Shown: piece after piece, positions 21,249 through 29,452 of the stretch
Layout of the letters: each line of letters opens with the position of its first letter
Position numbering within the stretch: position 1 is the stretch's first letter
Source of the DNA: Sinorhizobium sp. BG8
Lineage (GTDB): Bacteria > Pseudomonadota > Alphaproteobacteria > Rhizobiales > Rhizobiaceae
Direction of reading: 5' to 3'
Length of the DNA stretch: 64,000 nt
NCBI RefSeq assembly: GCF_016864555.1
Contig: NZ_CP044011.1
Coordinates: 356,501 to 420,500 of the forward strand
The notes under the pieces: model-generated
What the model saw: only the letters and a program-made list of their open reading frames with translations
The model's database searches: none
Told to the model about the DNA's origin: nothing
Translations under genes and position numbers: made by a program

Positions 21249-22184
21249 ATGGATCAACTGCTAATCATCGCGGATTCGGAGCTCATGGCGGAGCGGCAGG
21301 TCTGGCTTGACGCTCTCGCCGAGGAACGCCGCCTGTCGGAAAACACGCTGACGGCCTATGAGCGAGATACCCGGCAGTTCCTCGGCTTTCTGACGGGTCA
21401 TCTGGCGGGGCCGGCGAAACTTCGCGACATCCGCGAACTGCGCCCTGCCGACCTTCGTGCGTTTCTTGCTTCTCGCCGGCGCGACGGAGCGGGCGCGCGT
21501 ACGCTCGGCCGCGGCCTTGCGGGCCTGCGTTCCTTCCTCCGCCATCTCGAAAGAAAGGGTCTCGTCAATGCAGCGGGTGCAGCGGCGGTCCGCTCGCCGA
21601 AGCAACCCAAATCACTACCGAAGCCGCTGACCGACCGGCAGGCGCTCGCCGTGGTCGATTCCGGCGAACAGCTGGCCGACGAACCCTGGGTCAGCCAGAG
21701 GAATGCCGCCGTTCTTGCCCTTCTCTATGGCTGCGGCTTGCGAATTTCGGAGGCTTTATCGCTGACGCCAGCGGATTTTTCCGGCACGCCCACTTCGCTG
21801 CGCATCGTCGGCAAGGGCAACAAGACGAGAATCGTTCCTTTGATCGAGGCGGCGCGCAAGGGCGTGACGGATTACATCGCCCTCTGCCCGTTCCAGCTGG
21901 CGGCCGAAGGGCCACTGTTCAGGGGAGCGCGCGGCGGACCACTCCGGGCGGCGATCATACAGCGCGAAATGCAGAAGTTACGCAGTGCACTCGGCCTTCC
22001 CGATACCGCCACGCCGCACGCGCTGCGCCATTCTTTCGCGACGCATCTGCTAGCAGGCGGTGGCGATCTGCGAACCATCCAGGAACTGCTCGGGCATGCA
22101 AGCCTCTCGACAACGCAGGTCTATACCGGTGTTGATTCCGCACGGCTGCTGGAGATCTACGACCGCGCCCATCCGCGTGCGTGA
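21249..22184 (+). CDS. xerC: Site-specific tyrosine recombinase XerC
   Basis: A 311-residue tyrosine recombinase. With XerD it resolves chromosome dimers at dif. The N-terminal SAM-like DNA-binding domain (WLDALAEERRLSENTLTAYERD) is followed by the catalytic domain with the first Arg in GCGLRISEAL, the Lys in GKGNKTR, HALRHSFATHLL and GHASLSTTQVYTGVD containing the last His and the nucleophilic Tyr. XerC rather than XerD is inferred from position next to priA. ATG 21249 is preferred over 21222 because GGGGA lies 5 bases upstream. Confidence 0.92.
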   Translation: MDQLLIIADSELMAERQVWLDALAEERRLSENTLTAYERDTRQFLGFLTGHLAGPAKLRDIRELRPADLRAFLASRRRDGAGARTLGRGLAGLRSFLRHLERKGLVNAAGAAAVRSPKQPKSLPKPLTDRQALAVVDSGEQLADEPWVSQRNAAVLALLYGCGLRISEALSLTPADFSGTPTSLRIVGKGNKTRIVPLIEAARKGVTDYIALCPFQLAAEGPLFRGARGGPLRAAIIQREMQKLRSALGLPDTATPHALRHSFATHLLAGGGDLRTIQELLGHASLSTTQVYTGVDSARLLEIYDRAHPRA

Positions 22185-22275
22185 CACCGGAAAAAGACGC
22201 TTTTGAACCCCATTGTTAAGGGAATGTGAGTGGCGACCTGGTAGGGTCGCGCGAGTATCATTCGGAGCATCGTGC

Positions 22276-23358
22276 ATGGTCAGCTATGTTCATCGGGGTC
22301 GGGCGGCCGTGGCAAACGGCCTGGCGGAAGCCACACTGTGGCTGATGGCGGGGCTTCACGTTCTGGCCGCTCTATCGTTCGTCGCGGTCCTTTTCGCCGC
22401 GGCCCAAGCTGACGCCGCTGAAGAACCCGCAAGCTGCGGTGGCGCGAACATCCTCGCCGAAATTCAGGAAAGCGATCCGGCGATGTATCAGCGCCTCGTC
22501 GAGGAGGCCGGCGCCGCGCCAAACGGCAAGGGCATTTTCTGGAAGGTCGAGAAGGAGGGCACGGCCCCGTCGTACCTGCTTGGAACAATGCACGTCACGG
22601 ACCCACGCGTCCTGGCGATGCCCGAGGCCGCACGCAGCGCCTATGCAGCCGCGTCGACGGTCGTCATCGAATCCGATGAGATCGCCGACGAGAAGAAGGC
22701 CGCGACCGCGCTGCTCGCGCATCCGGAACTCACGATGTTCATGGATGGGCGGACCATCACCGATCTCCTCGACAAGCACGACGTGGAAGTGCTTTCCGCG
22801 GGCCTGAAGAAGCGCGGGCTCTCGCTCGCTGCCGTTTCCCGGATGAAACCATGGATGCTCGCGAGCTTCGTAGCACTTCCGGCCTGCGAGCTCGCACGCA
22901 AAGCAGCCGGCGCATCCTTCCTCGACCAGAAGCTCGCGAAGGACGCGATAGCCGACGGCAAGACGCTGAAGGGTCTCGAAACGCTGCTGGAGCAAATCTC
23001 ATCGCTGGACTCGCTGCCCCTGGAGCCGCAGCTCGAGGGCCTGGTTCAGACGGTAGCGCTCGGAGACCAGTTGAACGACGTGATCGAGACCATGAGCCAA
23101 CTCTATCTCGCCGGCGATATCGGGATGATCATGCCGATGATGCGTGCGGCGGTGGCCGAGGATGAGGATGGCACCGGCTATGCAGACTTCGAGCAGCGCA
23201 TCATCATCGATCGCAACCATCGGATGGCCGAACGGGGCGCGCCGATTCTCGACGGCGGAAATGTCTTCATGGCCGTCGGCGCATTGCACCTGCCTGGCGA
23301 AGAGGGCCTGATCGAGCTGTTTCGCAAACAGGGTTTCGTGATCACCAGGGTCCAATAG
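22276..23358 (+). CDS. TraB/GumN family protein
   Basis: A 360-residue exported or membrane-anchored protein of the TraB/GumN (Tiki-like putative metalloprotease) family. A hydrophobic segment with a cleavage-like site (AALSFVAVLFAAAQADA, about residues 30-48) precedes the domain. Conserved elements: SYLLGTMHVTDPR (GxxH), IESDEI, and the C-terminal VGALHLPGEEGLIELFRKQGF (second GxxH). Function in rhizobia is unknown. ATG 22276 has GGAG about 10 bases upstream. Follows xerC on the same strand after 91 bases. Confidence 0.88.
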   Translation: MVSYVHRGRAAVANGLAEATLWLMAGLHVLAALSFVAVLFAAAQADAAEEPASCGGANILAEIQESDPAMYQRLVEEAGAAPNGKGIFWKVEKEGTAPSYLLGTMHVTDPRVLAMPEAARSAYAAASTVVIESDEIADEKKAATALLAHPELTMFMDGRTITDLLDKHDVEVLSAGLKKRGLSLAAVSRMKPWMLASFVALPACELARKAAGASFLDQKLAKDAIADGKTLKGLETLLEQISSLDSLPLEPQLEGLVQTVALGDQLNDVIETMSQLYLAGDIGMIMPMMRAAVAEDEDGTGYADFEQRIIIDRNHRMAERGAPILDGGNVFMAVGALHLPGEEGLIELFRKQGFVITRVQ

Positions 23359-23378
23359 CGACTTCGGAAGAGCAGCTG

Positions 23379-23837
23379 TCAGGCAGACCGCACATTCGTG
23401 CAAAACGGGCGCAGGGTGGCGGGAACGATGCGCTTGTGCAGCGGGCCGACGAACAACAGGTAGACCCGGCCGAGCAGGTTCTTGCGGTGGACCAGTGTCG
23501 TGACACCGATGATCTGGCCGACAGCACCCTGCCTCGTGTCGACTACGATTCGGAAATCCAGATGACGGTCATCGAACCCGAGCACCGCCCTGTGCGGCGT
23601 TGCCTCGATCACTGGAAAACCGCCTGCACTCGCCCCTGCCTTCATCTCCACGGACCTCAGGCCGACAAGTGCCACCATGCGGTTTCTGAGAAACATCAGT
23701 CCACGAATCCACGAGGGCGGATTTTCCAACAGCCGGTACGCCGCATCGATCGGCGCCAGGCCGCCCTCGCGAAAATCGCCTTCGAAACGGTCACGCCAGT
23801 CGGCTGAGGGAAGTGGGGAGAGGAGATCGGCTTGCAC
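23379..23837 (-). CDS. DUF2867 domain-containing protein
   Basis: A 152-residue protein resembling DUF2867: DWRDRFEGDF, APIDAAYRLLENPPSWIRGLMFLRNRMVALVGL, LDFRIVV and the C-terminal YLLFVGPLHKRIVPATLRP block. Function unknown. The homology begins near a GTG at 23837 that has AGGA upstream; an in-frame ATG at 23948 or 23969 would add an unconserved leader. Convergent with the TraB/GumN gene (20-base gap). Confidence 0.75.
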   Translation of the reverse strand: MQADLLSPLPSADWRDRFEGDFREGGLAPIDAAYRLLENPPSWIRGLMFLRNRMVALVGLRSVEMKAGASAGGFPVIEATPHRAVLGFDDRHLDFRIVVDTRQGAVGQIIGVTTLVHRKNLLGRVYLLFVGPLHKRIVPATLRPFCTNVRSA

Positions 23838-23974
23838 GTGGGACGTCCTGTTTATGCCGAGCGGAGAATTTCTGCTGGTCGTGCAAAAGGAAATGGGACG
23901 AATCGCCGCCCCTGAGCCGAGACGCCAAGGAGACCTTCCCCCGCTCATCGCATCGACCGGTAGCTTCACGAAAT

Positions 23975-24017
23975 GCAGAGAGCCCCGGTCCGTGCATGCC
24001 GGACCGGGGCTCTCTGC
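23975..24017 (-). terminator. Long hairpin downstream of lpdA
   Basis: A perfect 17-bp inverted repeat (23975-23991 with 24001-24017; core AGAGCCCCGGTCC/GGACCGGGGCTCT) with a 9-base loop lies 20 bases past the lpdA stop. On the minus strand it is followed by ATTTCG, a weak T tract. It most likely ends the lpdA transcript. Confidence 0.75.
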
Positions 24018-24037
24018 GGGGTATCAGTGGAAGACGA

Positions 24038-25444
24038 TCACATATGGATCGGCTTGAAGAAGGCTGCGAGCGCCGCTTCCTTGACAGCCTCCGACATGGT
24101 CGGATGTGCATGGCAGGTGCGGCCCAGGTCTTCCGCGGAACCGCTGAATTCCATCAGCACGGCGATCTCGTGGATCATCTCGCCCGCGCCGAACCCGACG
24201 ATGTGGCCGCCCAGCACCCGATCGGTATCCTTGTCCGAAAGGATCTTCACAAAACCGTCCGTCACCTGCATTGCGCGGGCACGGCCATTCGCGGTGAAAG
24301 GAAACTTGCCGACCTTGTAGGCGACACCGGCCGCCTTCAGTTCTTCTTCCGTCTTGCCGACGGAGGCGACTTCCGGCTGCGTGTAGACCACGCCCGGGAT
24401 GACGTCATAGTTCACGTGTCCGGCCTGGCCCGCAAGGATTTCGGCAACAGCGACGCCCTCGTCTTCGGCCTTGTGTGCCAGCATAGGTCCGCGAACGACG
24501 TCGCCGATCGCATAGATCCCCTGCACGCTCGTCTGGAAGTGGTTGTCGATCTCGATGCCGCCGTTCCGGGTCATGACGACGCCAGCATCGGCAAGCCCGA
24601 GCTTGTCGGTGAACGGCTTGCGGCCGGTCGCGATCAGCACCACGTCGGCATCGATCGTCGCAGCCTCGCCGCCCTTGACCGGTTCGTATGTCACCTTGGC
24701 GCCGGCGCCAGACTTCTCGACCGCCGTCACCTTGGCGCCGAGCTTGAAATCCATGCCCTGCTTCGCGAGCATCCGCTGGAACTGCTTGGAGACCTCGCCG
24801 TCCATGCCGCCGAGGATGGTGTCGAGGTACTCGACGACGGTGACCTTGGCGCCGAGCCGCGACCAGACGGAACCGAGTTCGAGGCCGATGACGCCGCCAC
24901 CGACCACGACGAGGTGGTTCGGCACCTTGTCGAGCGCAATGCCGCCCGTGGAGGATATGATCACCTTCTCGTCGATCTCGACAGGAACCCCGGGAATGCC
25001 TGCAACGTCGGAACCGGTGGCGATGACGATGTATTTCGATTCGAGGATCTGCTCCTCGCCCTTGTCATTGGTGACCGACACCTTGCCCTGGCCGAGGACC
25101 TTGCCGGTCCCCTGGATTCCGTCGATCTTGTTCTTCTTGAAGAGGAACGCGACACCGTCGACGTTCGCCTTCACCGTCGCGTCCTTGTGCGCCATCATCT
25201 TCTCGAGGTTCAGCTTGGGCTGCAGCCCCTCGATGCCGAGGGCATCCATGCCGTGAGCCGCGTGGGCATACATCTCGGACGCATGCAGCAACGCCTTGGA
25301 CGGAATGCAGCCGATGTTGAGGCATGTGCCGCCATAGGTGGCGCGCTTTTCGACCACTGCCGTCTTGAGACCGAGTTGGGCCGCCTTGATTGCGCAGACG
25401 TAGCCACCCGGGCCGGAGCCGATTACGATGAGATCATATGCCAT
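24038..25444 (-). CDS. lpdA: Dihydrolipoyl dehydrogenase (E3)
   Basis: A 468-residue FAD flavoprotein that reoxidises the lipoyl groups of the 2-oxoglutarate dehydrogenase complex, passing electrons to NAD. Shown by the N-terminal FAD site IGSGPGGYVCAIKAAQ, the redox pair C41/C46 in GGTCLNIGCIPSK, the NAD-binding VVGGGVIGLELGSVW, the second FAD motif IYAIGDVVRGPMLAHKAEDEG and the C-terminal His-Glu active site HAHPTMSE. Its place in the sucA-sucB cluster marks it as the E3 of that complex. Confidence 0.97.
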   Translation of the reverse strand: MAYDLIVIGSGPGGYVCAIKAAQLGLKTAVVEKRATYGGTCLNIGCIPSKALLHASEMYAHAAHGMDALGIEGLQPKLNLEKMMAHKDATVKANVDGVAFLFKKNKIDGIQGTGKVLGQGKVSVTNDKGEEQILESKYIVIATGSDVAGIPGVPVEIDEKVIISSTGGIALDKVPNHLVVVGGGVIGLELGSVWSRLGAKVTVVEYLDTILGGMDGEVSKQFQRMLAKQGMDFKLGAKVTAVEKSGAGAKVTYEPVKGGEAATIDADVVLIATGRKPFTDKLGLADAGVVMTRNGGIEIDNHFQTSVQGIYAIGDVVRGPMLAHKAEDEGVAVAEILAGQAGHVNYDVIPGVVYTQPEVASVGKTEEELKAAGVAYKVGKFPFTANGRARAMQVTDGFVKILSDKDTDRVLGGHIVGFGAGEMIHEIAVLMEFSGSAEDLGRTCHAHPTMSEAVKEAALAAFFKPIHM

Positions 25445-25467
25445 TGAAAATCCTTCCTGCGGAGCCG

Positions 25468-26223
25468 TTACCTGCCGCCGCTGACATTGAGAACGGCGCC
25501 CGTTACATAGGATGCCGCGTCGGAGATGAGATAGAGAATTGCCTTTGCCACTTCATCGGCCGTTCCCGGCCGCTGCATGGGGATGGAGGAAGCCATTTCG
25601 CGCGCACGATCGGGTGTGCCGCTCGCGATGTGGATGTCGGTATCGATGATCCCGGGACGAACGGCGTTGACGCGAATGCCCTCCGCCGCCACCTCGCGCG
25701 CGAGACCCACCGTGAAGCTTTCGATCGCGCCCTTGGTTGCGGCGTAATCGACATACTGTCCCGCCCCGCCGATCACGGCCGCCATGGAAGAGACGTTGAC
25801 GATCGAGCCGCCCTTGCCGCCATGTCTGGTCGACATGCGGCGCACGGCCTCCTGGGCGCATCGGATCGAACCGATCGCGTTGACGGCGAACATCCGCTCG
25901 AGCCGTTCAACGGATATCTCATCAAGCCGCTGCAAAAGACCGGTTATCCCGGCGTTGTTGACCATGCCGTCAAGCCTTCCGAACGTCGCGTCCAAGGCTG
26001 AGAAAATCGCCGCAAGTCCGAGCTCGGTGCCGACATCACCCTCGATGGCGACTGCCGAGCCACCGTTTGCCCGTATCTCGGACACAACGGCTTCTGCCGC
26101 ATCCGCGTTCGACGCATAGTTCACGGCGACCTGCCAGCCTTCGGAAGCGGCAAGCCGGCACACGCTGGCGCCGATGCCGCGGCTTCCGCCAGTGACGAGG
26201 AGAACGGGGTTGCCGGCGCTCAT
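25468..26223 (-). CDS. SDR family oxidoreductase
   Basis: A 251-residue classical short-chain dehydrogenase. Cofactor motif TGGSRGIG (residues 11-18), NNAG, the Ser of IVNVSSMAAV and the catalytic YAATK are present; the sequence ends in the usual YVTGAVLNVSGGR. The substrate cannot be assigned; the group includes glucose-dehydrogenase and 3-oxoacyl-ACP reductase relatives. ATG 26223 overlaps the stop of the upstream gene (ATGA) and lies in the sucB-lpdA interval, implying cotranscription with the TCA genes. Confidence 0.9.
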   Translation of the reverse strand: MSAGNPVLLVTGGSRGIGASVCRLAASEGWQVAVNYASNADAAEAVVSEIRANGGSAVAIEGDVGTELGLAAIFSALDATFGRLDGMVNNAGITGLLQRLDEISVERLERMFAVNAIGSIRCAQEAVRRMSTRHGGKGGSIVNVSSMAAVIGGAGQYVDYAATKGAIESFTVGLAREVAAEGIRVNAVRPGIIDTDIHIASGTPDRAREMASSIPMQRPGTADEVAKAILYLISDAASYVTGAVLNVSGGR

Positions 26224-26732
26224 TGTCCGCATCCTTTCATCACGAGTACATCCCAGGGAGCGACGGTCGGCTTTTTCTCGTCCCAGATGGACGAATACCT
26301 GATCGCCGGCCCGAGGCCAGGAAACAGGAGCTGCTGGGCCGCTTGTTGATCTGCGGGCGGCAGGACGCCAACCACACCGGATTGCTCTACCGAATAGACG
26401 ACGCCTTCCCAAACGGTGCAGGCGGCGATCTCGTCACCGGTTGCGTCACCTTCGGGGCAATTGTTCATGATCATCCCGCCCGGTCGAGGAACGTCGTCGC
26501 CACTTGTCATGACGATGCCGTCAAGAACGAGGCCGGAGCCCAGCACATGGACCTTGAAATGATGGCTGGTTGCGGCTGCTTGCGAACCGACGGGCTCGAA
26601 GCGGAACTCGTAGCCCTCGTCCCGGTCCTCGTAGATCGCCTTCTCCTGGCGGCACTCCACGGCATGTGCCTGGATAGGCGCGATTACCCCGGCAAGAAGG
26701 GCTACTGTCAGCAGTCGGAAATTCGAGGCCAT
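26220..26732 (-). CDS. Secreted protein of unknown function
   Basis: A 170-residue protein with a clear Sec signal peptide (NFRLLTVALLAGVIAPIQAHA, cut before VEC). The mature part has four cysteines, suggesting disulfides in the periplasm: ECRQEK, NNCPEG, AACTVW and the last residues KGCGQ. I recognise no domain. It overlaps the downstream SDR gene by four bases and follows a LysE gene by three, so it is locked into the passenger block between sucB and lpdA. Confidence 0.75.
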   Translation of the reverse strand: MASNFRLLTVALLAGVIAPIQAHAVECRQEKAIYEDRDEGYEFRFEPVGSQAAATSHHFKVHVLGSGLVLDGIVMTSGDDVPRPGGMIMNNCPEGDATGDEIAACTVWEGVVYSVEQSGVVGVLPPADQQAAQQLLFPGLGPAIRYSSIWDEKKPTVAPWDVLVMKGCGQ

Positions 26733-26735
26733 CGC

Positions 26736-27380
26736 TCAGGCGGCCTTCTCGGTCGCGAGCTTGATGCCGAGCGCAATGAACACCACGCCGCTCGTGCGGT
26801 CTATCCACTTACTCGCCCGGCCAAAGGCAGCACGCATCCTCGGCGTCGTCATGAAGAGCGAGACGCCGACGAACCAGAGTATGAGGCACGTTGCCATCAC
26901 CAGCCCGTAGCCGAATTTGACGGCCATTGGCGTATGGGCGCTGACCACGGTCGAGAAGATCGACAGGAAGAAGAAAACCGGCTTGGGGTTGAGCGCGTTG
27001 GCCATGAAGCCTAGGCCGAATGCGCGCAGCGCGGACTGGTGCCGGGCAACCGGAGCGCTATCGGCGCCACCCTCAACCGTAAGATCCGCCTTACCCGCTC
27101 TCAGCGCCTTGATCCCGATGTAGACGAGATAGGCGACGCCGCACCATTTGACGATGTTGAACAGATAGATCGACTGCGAGATCAGGAGGCCGAGGCCCAG
27201 GATCGTGTAGGTGACGTGAAACATCAGCGAACTGCCGATGCCGAAGGAGGTAATGATTGCCGACCGGCGCCCGTGGACGATCGACTGGCGCATCACCATG
27301 GCAAGGTCGGCGCCGGGAGACACGATCGCGAACGAGAAGATCGCCATCAGGGACATGAGCTCGAAGACATAGGGATGCAT
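26736..27380 (-). CDS. LysE family translocator
   Basis: A 214-residue inner membrane exporter of the LysE/RhtB family, which exports amino acids; the substrate is unknown. The sequence has six hydrophobic segments and the family signature near the start, FSFAIVSPGADLAMVMRQS (PGPD-like, here PGAD), with NPKPVFFFLSIF in the middle. ATG 27380 follows GGAGAGG at good spacing. Confidence 0.9.
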   Translation of the reverse strand: MHPYVFELMSLMAIFSFAIVSPGADLAMVMRQSIVHGRRSAIITSFGIGSSLMFHVTYTILGLGLLISQSIYLFNIVKWCGVAYLVYIGIKALRAGKADLTVEGGADSAPVARHQSALRAFGLGFMANALNPKPVFFFLSIFSTVVSAHTPMAVKFGYGLVMATCLILWFVGVSLFMTTPRMRAAFGRASKWIDRTSGVVFIALGIKLATEKAA

Positions 27381-27426
27381 GACAACCTCTCCGGATGGGA
27401 GCCGCCGGCGGCGTCCCCTTGCGCCT

Positions 27427-27840
27427 TCAGAAAACCAGTGCCGCAACCATCATGAGGAGCCCGGCGGCAGCGAGCGTCCAGACCAGCGAACGGACGTATG
27501 GTACTCCCGCGAGATAGAGCGGCAAGTAGACGATGCGGCCGACGAACCACACCAACGCGCCCGCAAGTCCCCACCCCGAACGGTCGCCGACGATGACCAG
27601 CGTAAGCGCCAGTCCGACGAAAGCGGGATAGGTCTCACGGAAGTTGGCGGCGGCCCGCTCGGCCCTGCCGGCGAGAATGCCGACCGGGCGCCTGTCTCCG
27701 TCACGCGGTCCCGCATTCCACGCGGACCCGAGTTCCCGCGTGGAAAGCATCGCCTGCAGCACGATGTGAACGAAGAGCAGCACCGCGCTCCACGCCACGA
27801 GCGCGGCCAGAGGCGAAAGGGTCGGCACCGCCTGCTCCAT
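27427..27840 (-). CDS. MAPEG family protein
   Basis: A 137-residue integral membrane protein of the MAPEG superfamily (membrane-associated proteins in eicosanoid and glutathione metabolism). Four hydrophobic segments are visible, plus the typical RAERAAANFRETYPAFVGLAL and VGRIVYLPLYLAGVPYVRSLVW blocks. Bacterial members have no firm role. It lies 10 bases after the sucB stop. Confidence 0.88.
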   Translation of the reverse strand: MEQAVPTLSPLAALVAWSAVLLFVHIVLQAMLSTRELGSAWNAGPRDGDRRPVGILAGRAERAAANFRETYPAFVGLALTLVIVGDRSGWGLAGALVWFVGRIVYLPLYLAGVPYVRSLVWTLAAAGLLMMVAALVF

Positions 27841-27850
27841 GTTTCGTCCC

Positions 27851-29086
27851 TTAGAGGTCCAGAACCAGACGCTCCGGATCTTCCAGGCTTTCCTTGACCC
27901 GTACGAGGAACGTCACCGCTTCCTTGCCGTCGACCATGCGGTGGTCGTAGGACAGCGCCAGATACATCATCGGACGGATAACGATCTGCCCGCCGACGAC
28001 GACCGGACGTTCCTGGATCTTGTGCATGCCAAGAATGCCGGATTGCGGGGCGTTGAGGATCGGCGAAGACATCAGCGAGCCGTAGACGCCGCCGTTCGAA
28101 ATCGTGAAGGTGCCGCCCTGCATGTCGTTCATGGAGAGCTGGCCATCGCGGGCGAGCTTGCCGAGGCGACCGATGTCCTTCTCGATCTCGGCAATCGACA
28201 TCTGGTCCGCATCGCGTACGACTGGGACGACGAGGCCCTTGTCGGTCCCGACGGCCACACCGATATGGCAGTAGTTCTTGTAGATGATGTCGGTGCCGTC
28301 GATCTCTGCGTTGACGGCCGGAATTTCCTTCAAGGCGTGCGTGACGGCCTTGGTGAAGAAGCCCATGAAGCCGAGCTTCACGCCGTGCTTCTTCTCGAAG
28401 ATGTCCTTGTACTTGTTGCGCAGGTCCATGACCGCCTTCATGTCCACCTCGTTGTAGGTGGTCAGCATGGCGGCCGTGTTCTGCGCATCCTTCAGGCGCC
28501 GTGCGATGGTCTGGCGCAGGCGGGTCATCTTCACGCGTTCCTCGCGCGGCGCATCGGCCTCAGCGGAGGGAGCACGCGCGACAACCGGCTGGGCGACGGC
28601 GGGAGCAGGGATGCCCTTGGCGACGGCAGCCAGGACATCACCCTTCAGCACCTGTCCACGCTTGCCGGAACCCTCGACCTGATCGGCGGAGAGATTGCTC
28701 TCGGCGAGAAGCTTTGCGGCGGACGGGGCAGGCGGCGTAGCCGAAGCCGGGGCTGCGGCGGCAGCGACGGGCTGGGCAGCGGCCGGCGCCGCGTTGACGG
28801 CCTTTGCAGGCTCGGCGGCAGCAGCTGGTGCGGCGGCACCGGCGGCAGCACCCTCTGCGATCTGTCCAAGAAGCGCGCCGAGGCCAACGGTTTCGCCGTT
28901 GGCTGCAACAATCTCGGTAAGAACGCCGGAAGCGGGAGCCGGTACTTCTACAGTTACCTTGTCGGTTTCGAGTTCGAGGATCGGTTCGTCGGCCTTCACG
29001 GCATCGCCGACCTTCTTGAACCAGGTGCCGACGGTGGCTTCGCTGACGGATTCACCGAGGGTCGGGACGCGGATTTCAGTAGCCAT
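27851..29086 (-). CDS. sucB: 2-Oxoglutarate dehydrogenase E2, dihydrolipoyl succinyltransferase
   Basis: A 411-residue core subunit of the 2-oxoglutarate dehydrogenase complex, moving the succinyl group to CoA. Domains: lipoyl domain with K43 in [10 protein letters not shown]; a long Ala/Pro-rich linker; peripheral subunit-binding domain ([20 protein letters not shown]); catalytic domain ending in [10 protein letters not shown] with the active His and Asp. Forms a block with sucA upstream (a YciI gene intervenes) and lpdA downstream. Confidence 0.97.
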   Translation of the reverse strand: MATEIRVPTLGESVSEATVGTWFKKVGDAVKADEPILELETDKVTVEVPAPASGVLTEIVAANGETVGLGALLGQIAEGAAAGAAAPAAAAEPAKAVNAAPAAAQPVAAAAAPASATPPAPSAAKLLAESNLSADQVEGSGKRGQVLKGDVLAAVAKGIPAPAVAQPVVARAPSAEADAPREERVKMTRLRQTIARRLKDAQNTAAMLTTYNEVDMKAVMDLRNKYKDIFEKKHGVKLGFMGFFTKAVTHALKEIPAVNAEIDGTDIIYKNYCHIGVAVGTDKGLVVPVVRDADQMSIAEIEKDIGRLGKLARDGQLSMNDMQGGTFTISNGGVYGSLMSSPILNAPQSGILGMHKIQERPVVVGGQIVIRPMMYLALSYDHRMVDGKEAVTFLVRVKESLEDPERLVLDL

Positions 29087-29127
29087 TGTTCAAGTCCTGA
29101 GGTGGTTATGGTTGAATATCTTGTCGG

Positions 29128-29439
29128 TTACCCGGCCAGGTCCGGCCGGAGAATAAGTGATGGCATTGGCGAAACATCGAAACGGAAGCCGAGACCCGCG
29201 CGAATGACAGGATCCTCGCCCGCAAGTGCCTCGGCCTCGGCGAAAGTCGCGACTTCGACCACCGCCATGCCCCAGGCGCCCTCTCCTTCGAAGACAGGCC
29301 CGACGGCGATGGCCGTGCGTGCTGCTGCCTTTTCCCGCCAGTAGGCCGCGTGTCTGTCGAACGCGGCCTTCTCCAGTTCGTTTGCATCATGCGGAAAGCG
29401 TGGGCGCGGCGGCACGAGTTTCAGATGAAAATATGCCAT
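29128..29439 (-). CDS. YciI-like (YCII domain) protein
   Basis: A 103-residue protein with the dimeric alpha-beta barrel fold of YCII/YciI (ferredoxin-like), seen in FHLKLVPPRPRFP, the H-x-AYWREKAAA stretch and AWGMAVVEVATFAEAEALAGEDPVI with the D-P pair typical of the family. Function unknown. ATG 29439 has GGAGG 8 bases upstream. It sits between sucA (13-base gap) and sucB (41-base gap). A second YCII protein lies at 43588-43881. Confidence 0.82.
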   Translation of the reverse strand: MAYFHLKLVPPRPRFPHDANELEKAAFDRHAAYWREKAAARTAIAVGPVFEGEGAWGMAVVEVATFAEAEALAGEDPVIRAGLGFRFDVSPMPSLILRPDLAG

Positions 29440-29452
29440 CGCGCCAACCTCC

